This document shows positions 1 through 11,256 of a DNA stretch of 64,000 nt, one piece after another. Every line of letters starts with the position of its first letter. Position 1 is the stretch's first letter. The position numbers and the translations under genes were made by a program. The stretch is taken from assembly GCA_009823505.1 (NCBI GenBank), contig VZQC01012262.1, positions 123,570-187,569 of the forward strand, in the 5' to 3' direction. The notes under the pieces are model-generated. The model did not search any database. It was not told the origin of the DNA and worked only from the letters and a program-made list of their open reading frames with translations. This DNA comes from Rhizomys pruinosus (Eukaryota; Chordata; Mammalia; Rodentia; Spalacidae).

Positions 1-177
1 CTAGTTTGTGGGCAGCAGACACAGGAGGACTGAGAGTTTGAGGCCAACCTGGGCTACATAACAAGACAGGAGGATTGAGAGTTTGAGGCCAGCCTGGGCT
101 ATATAACAAGGATATTGACTCAAGAAAAAAAAAGTCGAAAGCAAAACAAAAACAGTTTTAGAACAGGGATGGGCTCC

Positions 178-324
178 GTGTGGCCCGGCGGCTCCACCTC
201 GGCCATGATGAACCACAGCTTCCTCCGTGTGGCCCGGCGGCCCCACCTCGGCCATGATGATCCACGGCTTCCTCCGTGTGGCCCGGCAGCCCCACCTCGG
301 CCATTGATGACCCACGGCTTCCAG
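178..324. repeat. 49-bp tandem repeat, three copies
   Basis: Three successive units start at 178, 227 and 276, each opening with GTGTGGCCCGGC and carrying CCACCTCGGCCAT(G)ATGA. They are GC-rich and differ by a few substitutions and one inserted base in the third unit. The open frames through them are by-products of the repeat, because 49 is not a multiple of three. The array lies just upstream of the SGK1 pseudogene and does not resemble SGK1 coding sequence. Confidence 0.8.
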
Positions 325-1030
325 AGCAGCCGGCAGGATTTCTCCTCCCGGCCCTGGAAGCTGACAGCCTCCAAGACCCACATCATGAAGTCGGCAGATG
401 TGAAGAAGAGAAGCATATTGTGTCGGAGTGCAATGTTCTCCTCAAGAACATGAATCATCCTTTCCTTGTGGGCCTTCACTTCTCTTTCCAGACTGCTAAC
501 AGGCTGTACTTTGTCCTGGACTACATTAATGGTGGAGAGTTATTCTACTATCTCCAGAGAGAGCTCTGCTTCCTAGAACCATGGGCTCGCTTCCACGCAG
601 CTGAAATAGCCAGTGCCTTGGGTTATCTGCACTCTCTGAATGTCGTTTATAGAGACTTAAAACCAGAGAATATTTTGCTAGACTCACAGGGACACATTGT
701 CCTTACTGACTTTGGGAGAACATTGAACACAATGAAGCAACATCCACCTTCTGTGGCACACCTGAGTATGTTGCACCCGAGGTTCCATAAGCAGCCAGAC
801 GACAGGACAGTGCCTCAGGGCTGTCTTGTATGAGATGCTATATGGCCTGCCTCCCTTTTATAGCCGGAACACAGCTGAGATGTATGACAACATTTTGAAC
901 AAGCCCCGCCAGTTGAAACCAAATATTACAAACTCTGCAAGACACCTCCTGGAGGGCCTGCTGCAGAAGGACTGGACCGAGAGGCTGGGTGCCAAGGATG
1001 ACTTTATGGAGATTAAGAATCCCGTCTTCT

Positions 1031-1190
1031 AGCGGGCATGGTGGCACACGCCTTTAATCCTAGCACTTGGAGGGCAGAGGCAGGCAGATCTTTGTGAGTT
1101 CAAGGCCAGCCTGGTCTACAGAGTGAGTTCCAGGGACAGCAGGGGCTACAGGGGACCCTGTCTCGAAAAGACAAAAAAAAAAAAAAAAAA
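1031..1190 (+). mobile_element. B1 SINE inside the SGK1 pseudogene
   Basis: This is a full B1, from AGCGGGCATGGTGGCAC to the A-tail. It is flanked by a perfect 15-bp target-site duplication, AGAATCCCGTCTTCT, at 1016-1030 and 1191-1205. The insertion splits the pseudogene codons that follow MEIK, so it came after the SGK1 retroposition. Confidence 0.93.
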
Positions 1191-2161
1191 AGAATCCCGT
1201 CTTCTTCTAATTAACTGGATGATCTCATCAATAAGATTTTACTCCCCTTTTTTAACCCAAACGTGAGTGGACCCAGTGACCTGAGGCACTTTGATCCTGA
1301 GTTTACTGAGGAGCCAGTCCCCAACTCCATCGGCAGGTCTCCTGATGGCATCCTCACCACAGCCAGTGTCAAGGAAGCTGCAGAGGCCTTCCTAGGCTTT
1401 TACTATGCGCCTCCCGTGGACTCTTCCCTCTGAGCAAGTTCTTGGAGTGGTTTGAAGGATTCTCTGTGTTTTTTTAGTATTTTAGTTAGCCTTTGGGAAC
1501 TGCCTGCTGACGGGACATATTAAAATGAGAATTTGCACACCTGGAAGCTTGGCAGTCCTGTGGCACACTGCTTGCTGGAAGCTTTGTAGAGAGCACATCC
1601 TCCTCTCAGTGAGCTTGTGAAGATTTCATTCTTATTCCTCCAAGATGGTGCTAGCTCTGAAACGAGCGTTAGAACCTCAGACAGACGCCATGGTCCAGTT
1701 AGAAGGAAGACACAGGTCTAAGAGGCATTGGATCATCCAGTGGTCTGTCTTGGCTGTGATCACGAATATTCTGCAATGTGCCTTTTCCGATGAGATCATG
1801 TTATCTTTTATCACAGTGTTTCAGTTGTCATTTTCCTTTGTGCATTTCTGTGTGAACAGTGGTGTGAGTGCAGTGTGCTTCACCAGACGGTTTTGTTATA
1901 AGCAGCAATGTGACACTTGCAGGACACTACAATGTGGGACATTGCTTCTTCCATATTTGGAAGATAAATTTATGTGTAGACTGTTTTTGTAAGATATACT
2001 TAATTAAAATTTATTGAAATGGTCTTGCAATGACTTGCATCCAGATGCTTAAAAGGAAGCATTGCTGAGACAAATATTTCTATTTTTAGAAAGGGTTTTT
2101 ATGGACTAGTGCCCCAGTTGTCAAAGCCGTTGGTGTTTTCATTGATTAAAATGTCACCTGT

Positions 2162-2312
2162 GCCAGGCGTTGTGGTGCACGCCTTTAATCCTAGCACAGA
2201 GGCAGGAGGATCTTTGTGAGTTCAAGACCAGCCTGGTCTACAGAGCGAGTTCCAGGACAGTTGGGGCTAGAGAGAGACCCTGCCTTGAAAAGACCAAAAA
2301 AAAAAAAAAAAA
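2162..2312 (+). mobile_element. B1 SINE inside the SGK1 pseudogene 3' UTR
   Basis: A B1 with an A-tail, flanked by the duplication GTCACCTGT at 2153-2161 and 2313-2321. The pseudogene 3' UTR resumes exactly after the second copy. Confidence 0.88.
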
Positions 2313-2604
2313 GTCACCTGTAAAATGTGTAAAATGGGCATTATTTATGTGTTTTTTTTGCATTCCTGATAATTATATATATCTTGTAAAGAAAGTCTGT
2401 ACATTGTGTTATATAACACTAGTATATTTAAACTTAATGGGCTTATTTTTAAACTACCATTTTAATGTACTGTAATTATCATGGTTATAATATGTGCAAT
2501 TCTTCCTTACCACACAACTTTTTTTGTGTGATTAAACCAATTTCAGTTTGCAATAAAAGCTTGAAAAAAAGAAAAAAAAGAACATTCTTCCCTACCAGGC
2601 AGTT

Positions 2605-2760
2605 TCTTTTTTTTTTTGTCTTTTTGAGACAGGGTCTCCCTGTAGCCCCAGCTGTCCTGGAACTCACTCTGTGGACCAGGCTGGCCTTGAACTCACAAAG
2701 ATCCACCTGCCTCTGCCTCCCAAGTGCTAGGATTAAAGGCGTGTCCTACCACACCTGGCT
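2605..2760 (-). mobile_element. B1 SINE, reverse orientation
   Basis: Reads T-tract, then GAGACAGGGTCTCCCTGTAG, CTGGCCTTGAACTCACA and GCCTCCCAAGTGCTAGG, the standard B1 complement. It sits just downstream of the pseudogene poly(A). Confidence 0.9.
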
Positions 2761-5700
2761 CCTTATGTTTGATTTTATGGGCTATCATGGACTGTCATCT
2801 TCCAGGATTTGGTGATTTCTTTGATACCTTTACTCGATGTGACAGATAATCCAGACCCCAAAGCATTTTGTATCTGAAGATTAGGGCCAGAGGTGAGAGG
2901 TAGAGCAGTAAGTCTGAAGCCTGTCATTGAAGGCAGCAAATAGAATGGCTGAAGCCACGTAGGCCTCTAATCCTAGCACTTGGGAATCAGAGAGATGACC
3001 AGTTTGGGACCACTGGGCTACCTAGTGAGATGTAGTCTCAAGAGAACAAGTGAACAAAAGAATAGCAGCTATAGAGGGAGGTGTGTGTGTGTGTGTGTGT
3101 TGCATGCAGGTGTTTGTGGTGACACATGCACGTGTGTGCAGAGCGTCTATACATGTACCTGAGCTAGAGGGTGACACTGGCTATCTTCCTCAGTTACTCT
3201 CTACCTTTCTTCATTTTTTTCTGGAGAGCCGGGCTGCTTCTCCCCTTCGCCCCCAACTCCAGGGATCTGCCTGTCTCCCTCCTCCCTGTCAGTGCAGGGG
3301 CTGCAGATTCACACCACTGTAGCCAGCTTTGGCATTGCTGCCAGGGATCCAAAACCAGGTCCTCAAGCTTGTAGGGCAGGCAGGCAGGCACTTCACCCCC
3401 AGAGCAGAGCCATCTTCCCAACCCTCTGAAGATTATTCTACTAGGATCTCAGTGTCTCCCAAACCCTGGAAGCAAAATGAAAAAAAAGCTGTGGTCCCAT
3501 CATGGTGGTGCACACTGGTGGTGCACACCTCTGGTCCCAGTTAACCGAGGAGGCTGAAGCAGCGGGATCACTTCAACTCAAGAGTTTGAAGCCAGCGTGG
3601 GCAACATAGCGAGACTGGCTCAAATAAAAGGTGAAAATATGAAAACACATAAGAAAGAAATGCAGGTGAAAGGGATTTCCCTTGTCCAGACCCATGCAAA
3701 TCAACAGGTGAAGTACATTTGGGGATAGAAGCCAGGCAGCTGTATGGTACACTACCAGGTATGAGGGCTAACGACGCCTAGGGTTCAGGAGCGACTGCTT
3801 CCATTTCCTTGTTTGAGAAACATTAACCTAGCGCCAAAGTGGGCGGAGCCATTCCCTTTCTCCCCTCATTCGTCTGCTGTTCCCAGTTCCCGTTCAGTGT
3901 TAGAGTCCTCCCTGCAGCTCTGCTTTCCTTGGCTTCCGTCTTTGAACTCTGTCGCACACAGAGCCTGACTGCTGTTAACTTGGCTCTGTGCATCCTGGCT
4001 CTTCCTGGAGTAACTGGACCACAAAGTCGGAGCCTGCTGGCTTCATGGCTGCTCTCCCTCTCTCTACATGCTTGGTCCTGCCCAGCCTGGTTTGTAAATA
4101 GTTCTTGGCATGCACCCTGGAGGAGGACACGGCCACTAACAATAGCAAGTCTCTTTTTAGCTTGAATCTCTTAGGACTCAGGGATATAAACTTGCAAAAA
4201 CCAAAAATAACCTAAGTAATTGCAGTGGGTTACCCTGATGGTCTATTCCTGTTACCCCCGTCACATCACATGTCATTCTAGCAGATGTTTAGCTTCTGGG
4301 GGTGGAAAAAGAACTGGGCCTGGTTAGCCAGACCTAGATTCAAGACCCAATGAGGCGGCTTAATGTTATGACATTGGGCCAGTGGCTAATTTGAAACTGT
4401 GGAAAATTGAATGAGTGCTGTACAAAGTGTGCTGAGGGTTAAGCCATTCATGCCAGGAAATGAGGGTAATCTGAAAGTTTGGGGAAATCCATCTCCAAGA
4501 AGCACTTGAGTCAACCTCTTTTTGTTCTTTTGAGGCAGGAGTTATGTAACTCAGGCTGGCCTCAAACTTGCTATGTAGCCAAAGGTGAACTTACACTCTG
4601 GTTCCTCCTGCCTCTACTTCACTGTGCTAGGGTTTATAAGTGTGCCACCTCACCTACATAATGGTTACTCTCTATCTGCTTGGGCATCATGATGCCACGC
4701 ACTTCCAACAGTCCCCACCCCGCCACTCTCTCCATGACAGCCCCACACTGCTGCTAAACACAGTCTTGGCCATGATGCTTGCCTCCCTTCTTCTTGTAGG
4801 GTCTGAGGTTTGGTAGCAAGACTTCTGAAAGAGCCAAATGTCTGAGACTTACTTCCAGATCCTGACTTCGTTGTATGGCAGCTTCTCAACCCAACTGTGG
4901 TATGTCCTAAACTCCTTTACGGTGAGACAGTCTGAAGACTTCCCAAATGGAGGGGCTACATCTACCACCTCTGACTTTCTCCAGCGTTTCTTTATACTTC
5001 TCTTTCATGTGTAATGGTCTCCTGACTGAGTAAGGATCGGCAGGACATGGTTTCCAGATTGCTGTTCTCATTTGTCTTACTGCACTCTTTACTTCTGTGT
5101 GCTGGGGCAGTCTCCAATGGAGAGTTAAGTGTTGTATGCTTTTCCTCCTTTCCTATACTTTCCATCTGGGTTGAGCACTGCTCTGGGAACTCTCTGGCTA
5201 GGTTATTATTGCTCTGCAAGGTTCAGGGGAGGGAGCTCCCTGCTGGCCCTTTTGCTGTTTCAACAATAGCTCACTGCTAGTCTCATTCTGCTTTTGGGGA
5301 GCACCTAGAAGCTTCTGCCAACCTGTTGTAAGTACTCTCCAAAGACATACTGAAGGGAGCTGGAAACACCCAGCACAGTTCCTCTAATAATCGAGGATAT
5401 GGGTGGTCATGTTGGCTCCTCTTGACCCTGCTGGCTGCTTTTGACATTGCTGTGTCCTAGACCCAAGTCTGTGTCCTCGGCCTGTGGACCTGATTGCTAC
5501 CATGCACTGGGTGCTGCTATGTCGCCCCTGGGACTCCCCTTTGGCAGGCAGATTTTGTGATGATGCAAGAGTGTGCTTCAGATGAATTCACTGGGCAGTC
5601 CACAACAGGTACAGTGAACTCCTTTTCCTATACCATGATCAGAGGAAGTAGCTTAGCACCTCAGGGCCCATGGAAGGCTCCTATGCTGACAATATCCTGA

Positions 5701-6152
5701 TCTTCTCCATTGAGCTCTTGTGCTGAGTCAGAGAGATACAGTAGAGATAGACAGAAGAGTCTGCTCCCTGCTCTTGCTATAAATAGGCAAAGCAGGGTTG
5801 TAGCAGTAGACCAACTTGTGAAGATCTCAATTCAAGGATCCCGTTTCATGCAGGGGTCCCCTCTGCAGAGGCCCTGTCAAATGATATTACTAGTGTTACC
5901 CGAACATTTTCAGAGATAAAGAGAACACTATTGCATGCCCAGTGGACACATTCTATACCTTTCCTTTCTATACTTGTGTTAGTGTTACTGTAGAGGATTA
6001 CCAGACTGGGGAATTACTGAACCAATGGACACATAATGCAGATTTCAGTAACAGTGAACAGATTATGTGTTTATGTGTGGGTACTCACACGTTACAGTGA
6101 TTTATACAAAATTCAGGGTACAGCACTCAGAAAAAAATTCTAAGGATAGTTA
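2761..6152. other. Intergenic DNA without a recognised gene
   Basis: It includes a short GT run near 3080-3102, a B1-like stretch at about 3490-3625, and a degenerate reverse B1 at about 4520-4655. The remaining sequence has only short open frames. One frame at about 5915-6090 and the methionine-started frame at 5494-5700 are open but match no protein I recognise. The 3839-4165 frame has a leucine/alanine-rich product with no supporting signal. Confidence 0.55.
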
Positions 6153-6170
6153 AGAGTACCCAAGATACTA

Positions 6171-6325
6171 GTTGGGCGTGGTGGCACACGCATTAATCCT
6201 AGCACTTGGGAGGCAGAGGCAGGTGGATCTTTGTGAGTTCAAGGACAACCTGGTCTACAGAGTGAATTCCAGGACAGCTGGGGCTACAGGGAGACCCTGT
6301 CTCAAAAGTCCAAAAAAAAAAAAAT
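6171..6325 (+). mobile_element. B1 SINE in a repeated target site
   Basis: A complete B1 with A-tail, flanked by the 16-bp duplication AGAGTACCCAAGATAC at 6153-6168 and 6326-6341. The same site recurs a third time at 6468. Confidence 0.9.
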
Positions 6326-6341
6326 AGAGTACCCAAGATAC

Positions 6342-6467
6342 AGGACATGTATGGCAGAATGAAGGAACTAGAGTGGGTGGGGGGAAGGGAAAGGGGACTA
6401 TGTCTAAACTGACCTGAAAAATGATGTGTGAAATAAAAAAAAATGCCCAATAAAAGTATTAAAAAAA
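6342..6467 (+). mobile_element. Severely 5'-truncated L1 3' end (probable)
   Basis: About 126 bp with a G-rich tract (GGGTGGGGGGAAGGG), a terminal AATAAA and an A-tail, the layout of a rodent L1 3' UTR end. It is bounded by AGAGTACCCAAGA at 6326 and at 6468-6480, consistent with target-primed reverse transcription. Assignment to L1 rests on this layout, not on an alignment. Confidence 0.6.
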
Positions 6468-6480
6468 AGAGTACCCAAGA

Positions 6481-7049
6481 AAGAATCAATATCCTTTGAT
6501 TAGTGTAGTTTGAGACTAGGTTATCATTATGCGGAAGTCATGAGAAGTATGAGATCAGAGAGGCTAATATCCAAGGAAATATATCTGGAGAGTACTAAGA
6601 GCCTCTTCAATGTGGCAAGTCTGTCAGTGATGAACCACTCAGGGTTGGACTGGATCACATGGACTACATTTATCCTGAGCACATCAGAAGTTTTGCAGAA
6701 CTAGGTCTGTCAAAACACTCTGTCCCTTACATTGAGCTACAGAAGAGAGATTGCTGAGTTTGTTTTGGTTTGTCCAATAATAGGCCCACTACATTTCCAA
6801 TGGAGTTGCTGCAATGCTCCATTGGTGGTCTCAGGAGATAAACAGGTATTCTCTGTAGACAATGAAGCCTCCACATTCACATGTGAAGAGATTCAAAACT
6901 ATGGCTAACAGGCAGGAACAAGCTTCAAATAAATCCTTTCTGCAAACATCAAGAGAAGTAGCCTGGATAATTCTAAAGTCTTTGCAGGCTTATGATCTCT
7001 TCCCTTAATGTTCGGGCACATGCAGAGCCAGATGGGACTGCATAGCCCA
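6481..7049. other. Unique-looking DNA upstream of the minisatellite
   Basis: No SINE, gene or RNA signature recognised. A weak open stretch at about 6620-6740 has no family that I know. The last 30 bp contain GATGGGACTGCATAGCCCAT, which resembles the start of the following repeat unit and may be its degenerate edge. Confidence 0.4.
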
Positions 7050-9917
7050 TGATGGGACTGGAGGACAGGATGCTCATGGTTATGGTGTGGAGGCTTCTCC
7101 TGTCCTTCACAGTCAGTGGTAGGACTGGTGGACAGGATGCTCATGGTTACGGTGTGGAGGCTTCTGTCCTTTACAGTCTGTGGTGGGACTGGTGGACAGG
7201 ATGCTCGTGGTTATGGTGTGGAGGCTTCTCCTGTCCTTCACAGTCTGTGATGGGACTGGAGGACAGGATGCTCATGGTTATGGTGTGGAGGCTTCTCCTG
7301 TCCTTCACAGTCTGTGATGGGACTGGTGGACAGGATGCTCATGGTTATGGTGTGGAGGCTCCTGTCCTTCACAGTCTGTGATGGGACTGGTGGACAGGAT
7401 GCTCGTGGTTATGGTGTGGAGGCTTCTCCTGTCCTTCACAGTCAGTGGTGGCACTAGTGGACAGGATGCTCATGGTTACGGTGTGGAGGCTTCTCCTGTC
7501 CTTCACAGTCAGTGGTGGGACTGTTGGACAGGATGCTCGTGGTTATGGTGTGGAGGCTTCTGTCCTTCACAGTCTGTGGTGGGACTGGTGGACAGGATGC
7601 TCGTGGTTATGGTGTGGAGGCTTCTCCTGTCCTTCACAGTCAGTGGTGGCACTAGTGGACAGGATGCTCATGGTTACGGTGTGGAGGCTTCTCCTGTCCT
7701 TCACAGTCTGTAATGGGACTGGTGGACAGGATGCTCGTGGTTATGGTGTGGAGGCTTCTCCTGTCCTTCACAGTCAGTGGTGGCACTAGTGGACAGGATG
7801 CTCATGGTTACGGTGTGGAGGCTTCTCCTGTCCTTCACAGTCAGTGGTGGGACTGTTGGACAGGATGCTCGTGGTTATGGTGTGGAGGCTTCTGTCCTTC
7901 ACAGTCTGTGGTGGGACTGGTGGACAGGATGCTCGTGGTTATGGTGTGGAGGCTTCTCCTGTCCTTCACAGTCAGTGGTGGGACTGGTGGACAGGATGCT
8001 CGTGGTTATGGTGTGGAGGCTTCTGTCCTTCACAGTCTGTGGTGGGACTGGTGGACAGGATGCTCGTGGTTATGGTGTGGAGGCTTCTCCTGTCCTTCAC
8101 AGTCAGTGGTGGGACTGGTGGACAGGATGCTCATGGTTACGGTGTGGAGGCTTCTCCTGTCCTTCACAGTCAGTGGTGGGACTGTTGGACAGGATGCTCG
8201 TGGTTATGGTGTGGAGGCTTCTGTCCTTCACAGTCTGTGGTGGGACTGGTGGACAGGATGCTCGTGCTTATGGTGTGGAGGCTTCTCCTGTCCTTCAGTT
8301 AGTGGTGGGACTGGTGGACAGGATTCTCGTGGTTATGGTGTGGAGGCTTCTGTCCTTCACAGTCAGTGATGGGACTGGTGGACAGGATGCTCGTGGTTAT
8401 GGTGTGGAGGCTTCTCCTGTCCTTCACAGTCCGTGGTGGGACTGGTGGACAGGATGCTCGTGGTTATGGTGTGGAGGCTTCTGTCCTTCACAGTCCGTGG
8501 TGGGACTGGTGGACAGGATGCTCGTGGTTATGGTGTGGAGGCTTCTCCTGTCCTTCACAGTCTGTGGTGGGACTGGTGGACAGGATGCTCGTGGTTATGG
8601 TGTGGAGGCTTCTGTCCTTCACAGTCCGTGGTGGGACTGGTGGACAGGATGCTCGTGGTTATGGTGTGGAGGCTTCTCCTGTCCTTCACAGTCTGTGGTG
8701 GGACTGGTGGACAGGATGCTCGTGGTTATGGTGTGGAGGCTTCTCCTGTCCTTCACAGTCAGTGGTGGGACTGGTGGACAGGATGCTCGTGGTTATGGTG
8801 TGGAGGCTTCTGTCCTTCACAGTCTGTGGTGGGACTGGTGGACAGGATGCTCGTGGTTATGGTGTGGAGGCTTCTCCTGTCCTTCACAGTCTGTGGTGGG
8901 ACTGGTGGACAGGATGCTCGTGGTTATGGTGTGGAGGCTTCTCCTGTCCTTCACAGTCAGTGGTGGCACTAGTGGACAGGATGCTCATGGTTACGGTGTG
9001 GAGGCTTCTCCTGTCCTTCACAGTCAGTGGTGGGACTGTTGGACAGGATGCTCGTGGTTATGGTGTGGAGGCTTCTGTCCTTCACAGTCTGTGGTGGGAC
9101 TGGTGGACAGGATGCTCGTGGTTATGGTGTGGAGGCTTCTCCTGTCCTTCACAGTCCGTGGTGGGACTGGTGGACAGGATGCTCATGGTTACGGTGTGGA
9201 GGCTTCTCCTGTCCTTCACAGTCCGTGGTGGGACTGTTGGACAGGATGCTCGTGGTTATGGTGTGGAGGCTTCTGTCCTTCACAGTCTGTGGTGGGACTG
9301 GTGGACAGGATGCTCGTGGTTATGGTGTGGAGGCTTCTCCTGTCCTTCACAGTCAGTGGTGGCACTAGTGGACAGGATGCTCATGGTTACGGTGTGGAGG
9401 CTTCTCCTGTCCTTCACAGTCAGTGGTGGGACTGTTGGACAGGATGCTCGTGGTTATGGTGTGGAGGCTTCTGTCCTTCACAGTCTGTGGTGGGACTGGT
9501 GGACAGGATGCTGGTGGTTATGGTGTGGAGGCTTCTCCTGTCCTTCACAGTCTGTGATGGGACTGGAGGACAGGATGCTCGTGGTTATGGTGTGGAGGCC
9601 TCTCCTGTCCTTCACAGTCCATGGTGGGACCGGTGGACAGGATGCTCGTGTTTATGGTGTGGAGGCTTCTGTCTTTCACAGTCAGTGATGGGACTGGTGG
9701 ACAGGATGCTGTGGTTATGGTGTGGAGGCTTCTGTCCTTCACAGTCTGTGATGGGACTGGTGGACAGGATTCTCGTGGTTATGGTGTGGAGGCTCCTGTC
9801 TTTCACAGTCTGTGGTGGGACTGGTGGACAGGATGTTCGTGGTTATGGTGTGGAGGCTTCTGTCCTTCGCAGTCTGTGGTGGGACTGGTGGACAGGATGC
9901 TCATAGCTACGATGTGG
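7050..9917. repeat. Minisatellite of 67/64-bp units, about 43 copies
   Basis: The unit runs GGGACTGGTGGACAGGATGC, a TCGTGGTTATGG segment, GTGTGGAGGCTTCTCCTGTC and CTTCACAGTC. Long units are 67 bp; short units lack CCT in CTTCTCCTGTCC and are 64 bp. Copies are highly similar, with recurring variants (GGCACTAGTGG, GACTGTTGG, CATGGTTACGG). GGACAGGATG matches the classical minisatellite core GGGCAGGANG at 9 of 10 positions. The + strand is G/T-rich. The units carry almost no + strand stop codons and both lengths are 1 modulo 3, so open frames of up to 709 codons run through the array. I regard these as a repeat artefact rather than a gene. The edges are degenerate at 7050 and 9917. Confidence 0.97.
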
Positions 9918-10123
9918 ACACGTCTGTTGCACTTGACTAAGGTGCTTTCGAGCATCAATGCATTAGGAGTGCACTTGCATGTACCATATTCTCCCTTCTT
10001 GTCCAATTGCTGATGATATTCCTCTTAGAGTTGCTGAACAGGCTAAGTAACTGGCCACTGTCGACCAAGTACTGATATGCATTCATTACTCATGATATTT
10101 ATTGATTGATTGGTTGATTGATT
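9918..10123. other. Short unique stretch after the minisatellite
   Basis: Begins where the last unit decays (CATAGCTACGATGTGGACAC). No gene or repeat recognised, apart from a TTGATTGATTGG-type run near 10100. Confidence 0.4.
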
Positions 10124-11045
10124 TGTCTTTTTTGAGACCGGGTCTTCCTGTACCGTCAGCTGGTCTGGAATTCACTCTGTCGACCAGGCTGGCCTTGAAC
10201 TCACAGACTTGTATTAAGAAAGTTCTGCTTTTCAGTATTTTCCCCTTGAGGAAATCTGAAATTCTTTTAATTTTTATTTATTTCTGTATGTGTATGAATG
10301 AATTATCTGCATGTAGGTTTGTGCACCCGTGTTGTGCAATGCCTCGGAGGTCAGAATAGGGTGTCGGATTCCCCTGGAACTGGAGTTCACCTGGAATTGG
10401 AGTTTCAGACGGTTCTCGGCCACCATGTAGGTGCTGGGCATAGAACCTGGGTCCTCTATAAGAGAGGTCAGCTCTCTTAACCGCTAGGCCATCTCTCCAG
10501 CACCTTTTTGGTCTTTTTGAGACAGGGTCTCCCTGTAGCTCTGGCTGTCCTGGAATTCACTCTGTAGACTAGGCTGGCCTCAAACTCACAGAGATCAGCG
10601 TGCCTCTGCCTCCCAAGCGCTAGGATTAAAGGCATGCGCCACCGCGCTTGGCATGAAATTCTTTTTAAAAAACTTGTTTTATTTTTTGGTGTTTTCGAGA
10701 CAGGGTCTCCCTGTAGCTCCAGCTGTCCTGGAACTTACTTTGTAGACCAGGCTGGCCTTGAACTCACAAGGATCCGCCTGCCTCTGCCTCCCAAGTGCTA
10801 GTACTAAAGGTGTGCACCACCACACCCGGCTTTAAAAAAATTATTTTATTTTCATGTGTGACTATTTTGCTTATATTGCATGTAAGTGCAACTGTGTCAT
10901 GCTCACGGAGGCCAGAAGAGGGTGTTGGATCCCTAGGACTGGAGTTAAGGATGGCTGTTCACTGCCATGTGGGTGCTGGGAACCAAACTTGGGTCCTCTG
11001 CAAGAGTAGTCAGCACTCTTAATCGTTAAGCCATCTCCAGCCTCT
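10124..11045 (-). mobile_element. Cluster of reverse SINEs
   Basis: All members are on the - strand: a 3'-incomplete B1 at 10124-10208, a B2 at 10262-10504, a B1 at 10505-10652, a B1 at 10690-10832 and an older B2 at 10835-11045. B2 identity comes from the complements of GGCTGGAGAGATGGC and of the tRNA-like B box (GGGTTCGATCC type). B1 identity comes from GAGACAGGGTCTCCCTGTAG. Confidence 0.88.
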
Positions 11046-11256
11046 GAAATACTTCTCTATGCCACTGTTGCAGTTTCACTTTTATTGTTGTAATAAAATG
11101 CCTTGAGTGAAAACAACCTTGGGGAGAAAGGGTTGATTTGGTTTATAATTCCAGGTGCAGTTGGTCATTAAGGAAAATCAAGGCAGTCCTACTTTCTATT
11201 TCAGAGCATTACCTCTGACCAAGGAACTCAGTTCACAGCTAAAGAAGTCTGAGAGT

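Larger units (their letters stand above)
395..2580 (+). pseudogene. SGK1: SGK1 processed pseudogene, 5'-truncated
   Basis: The intact parent is a serum/glucocorticoid-regulated AGC serine/threonine kinase. Here the copy starts inside the kinase N-lobe (EEKHIVSE at about 400) and continues without introns through [13 protein letters not shown], the catalytic-loop motif YRDLKPEN and DFG. It then carries the C-lobe ([17 protein letters not shown]), the C-terminal tail coding to about 1432, and a long 3' UTR ending with AATAAA at 2552-2557 and an A-rich tail. It is dead: bases are lost right after DFG (the LCK codons), the activation segment is shifted out of frame, the region after RTV lacks the conserved DWW, and a B1 interrupts the coding part at 1031. 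Lack of introns plus a poly(A) tail indicates retroposition. I see no clear target-site duplication for the copy itself. Confidence 0.9.

Noticed and set aside
1645..1992. 115-codon frame as a small gene
   Set aside because: It lies in the 3' UTR part of the SGK1 retrocopy.
3839..4165. 108-codon leucine/alanine-rich frame
   Set aside because: It has an uncertain start context, no family, and no neighbouring exon or poly(A) signal that would support it.
7777..9906. 709-codon open frame as a gene
   Set aside because: It lies wholly within the minisatellite. The same open property holds in the other + frames because the unit has almost no stops, and no promoter, splice site or related protein is visible.
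7050..9917. CRISPR-like array
   Set aside because: There are no unique spacers between constant repeats; the units are contiguous. The genome is mammalian.
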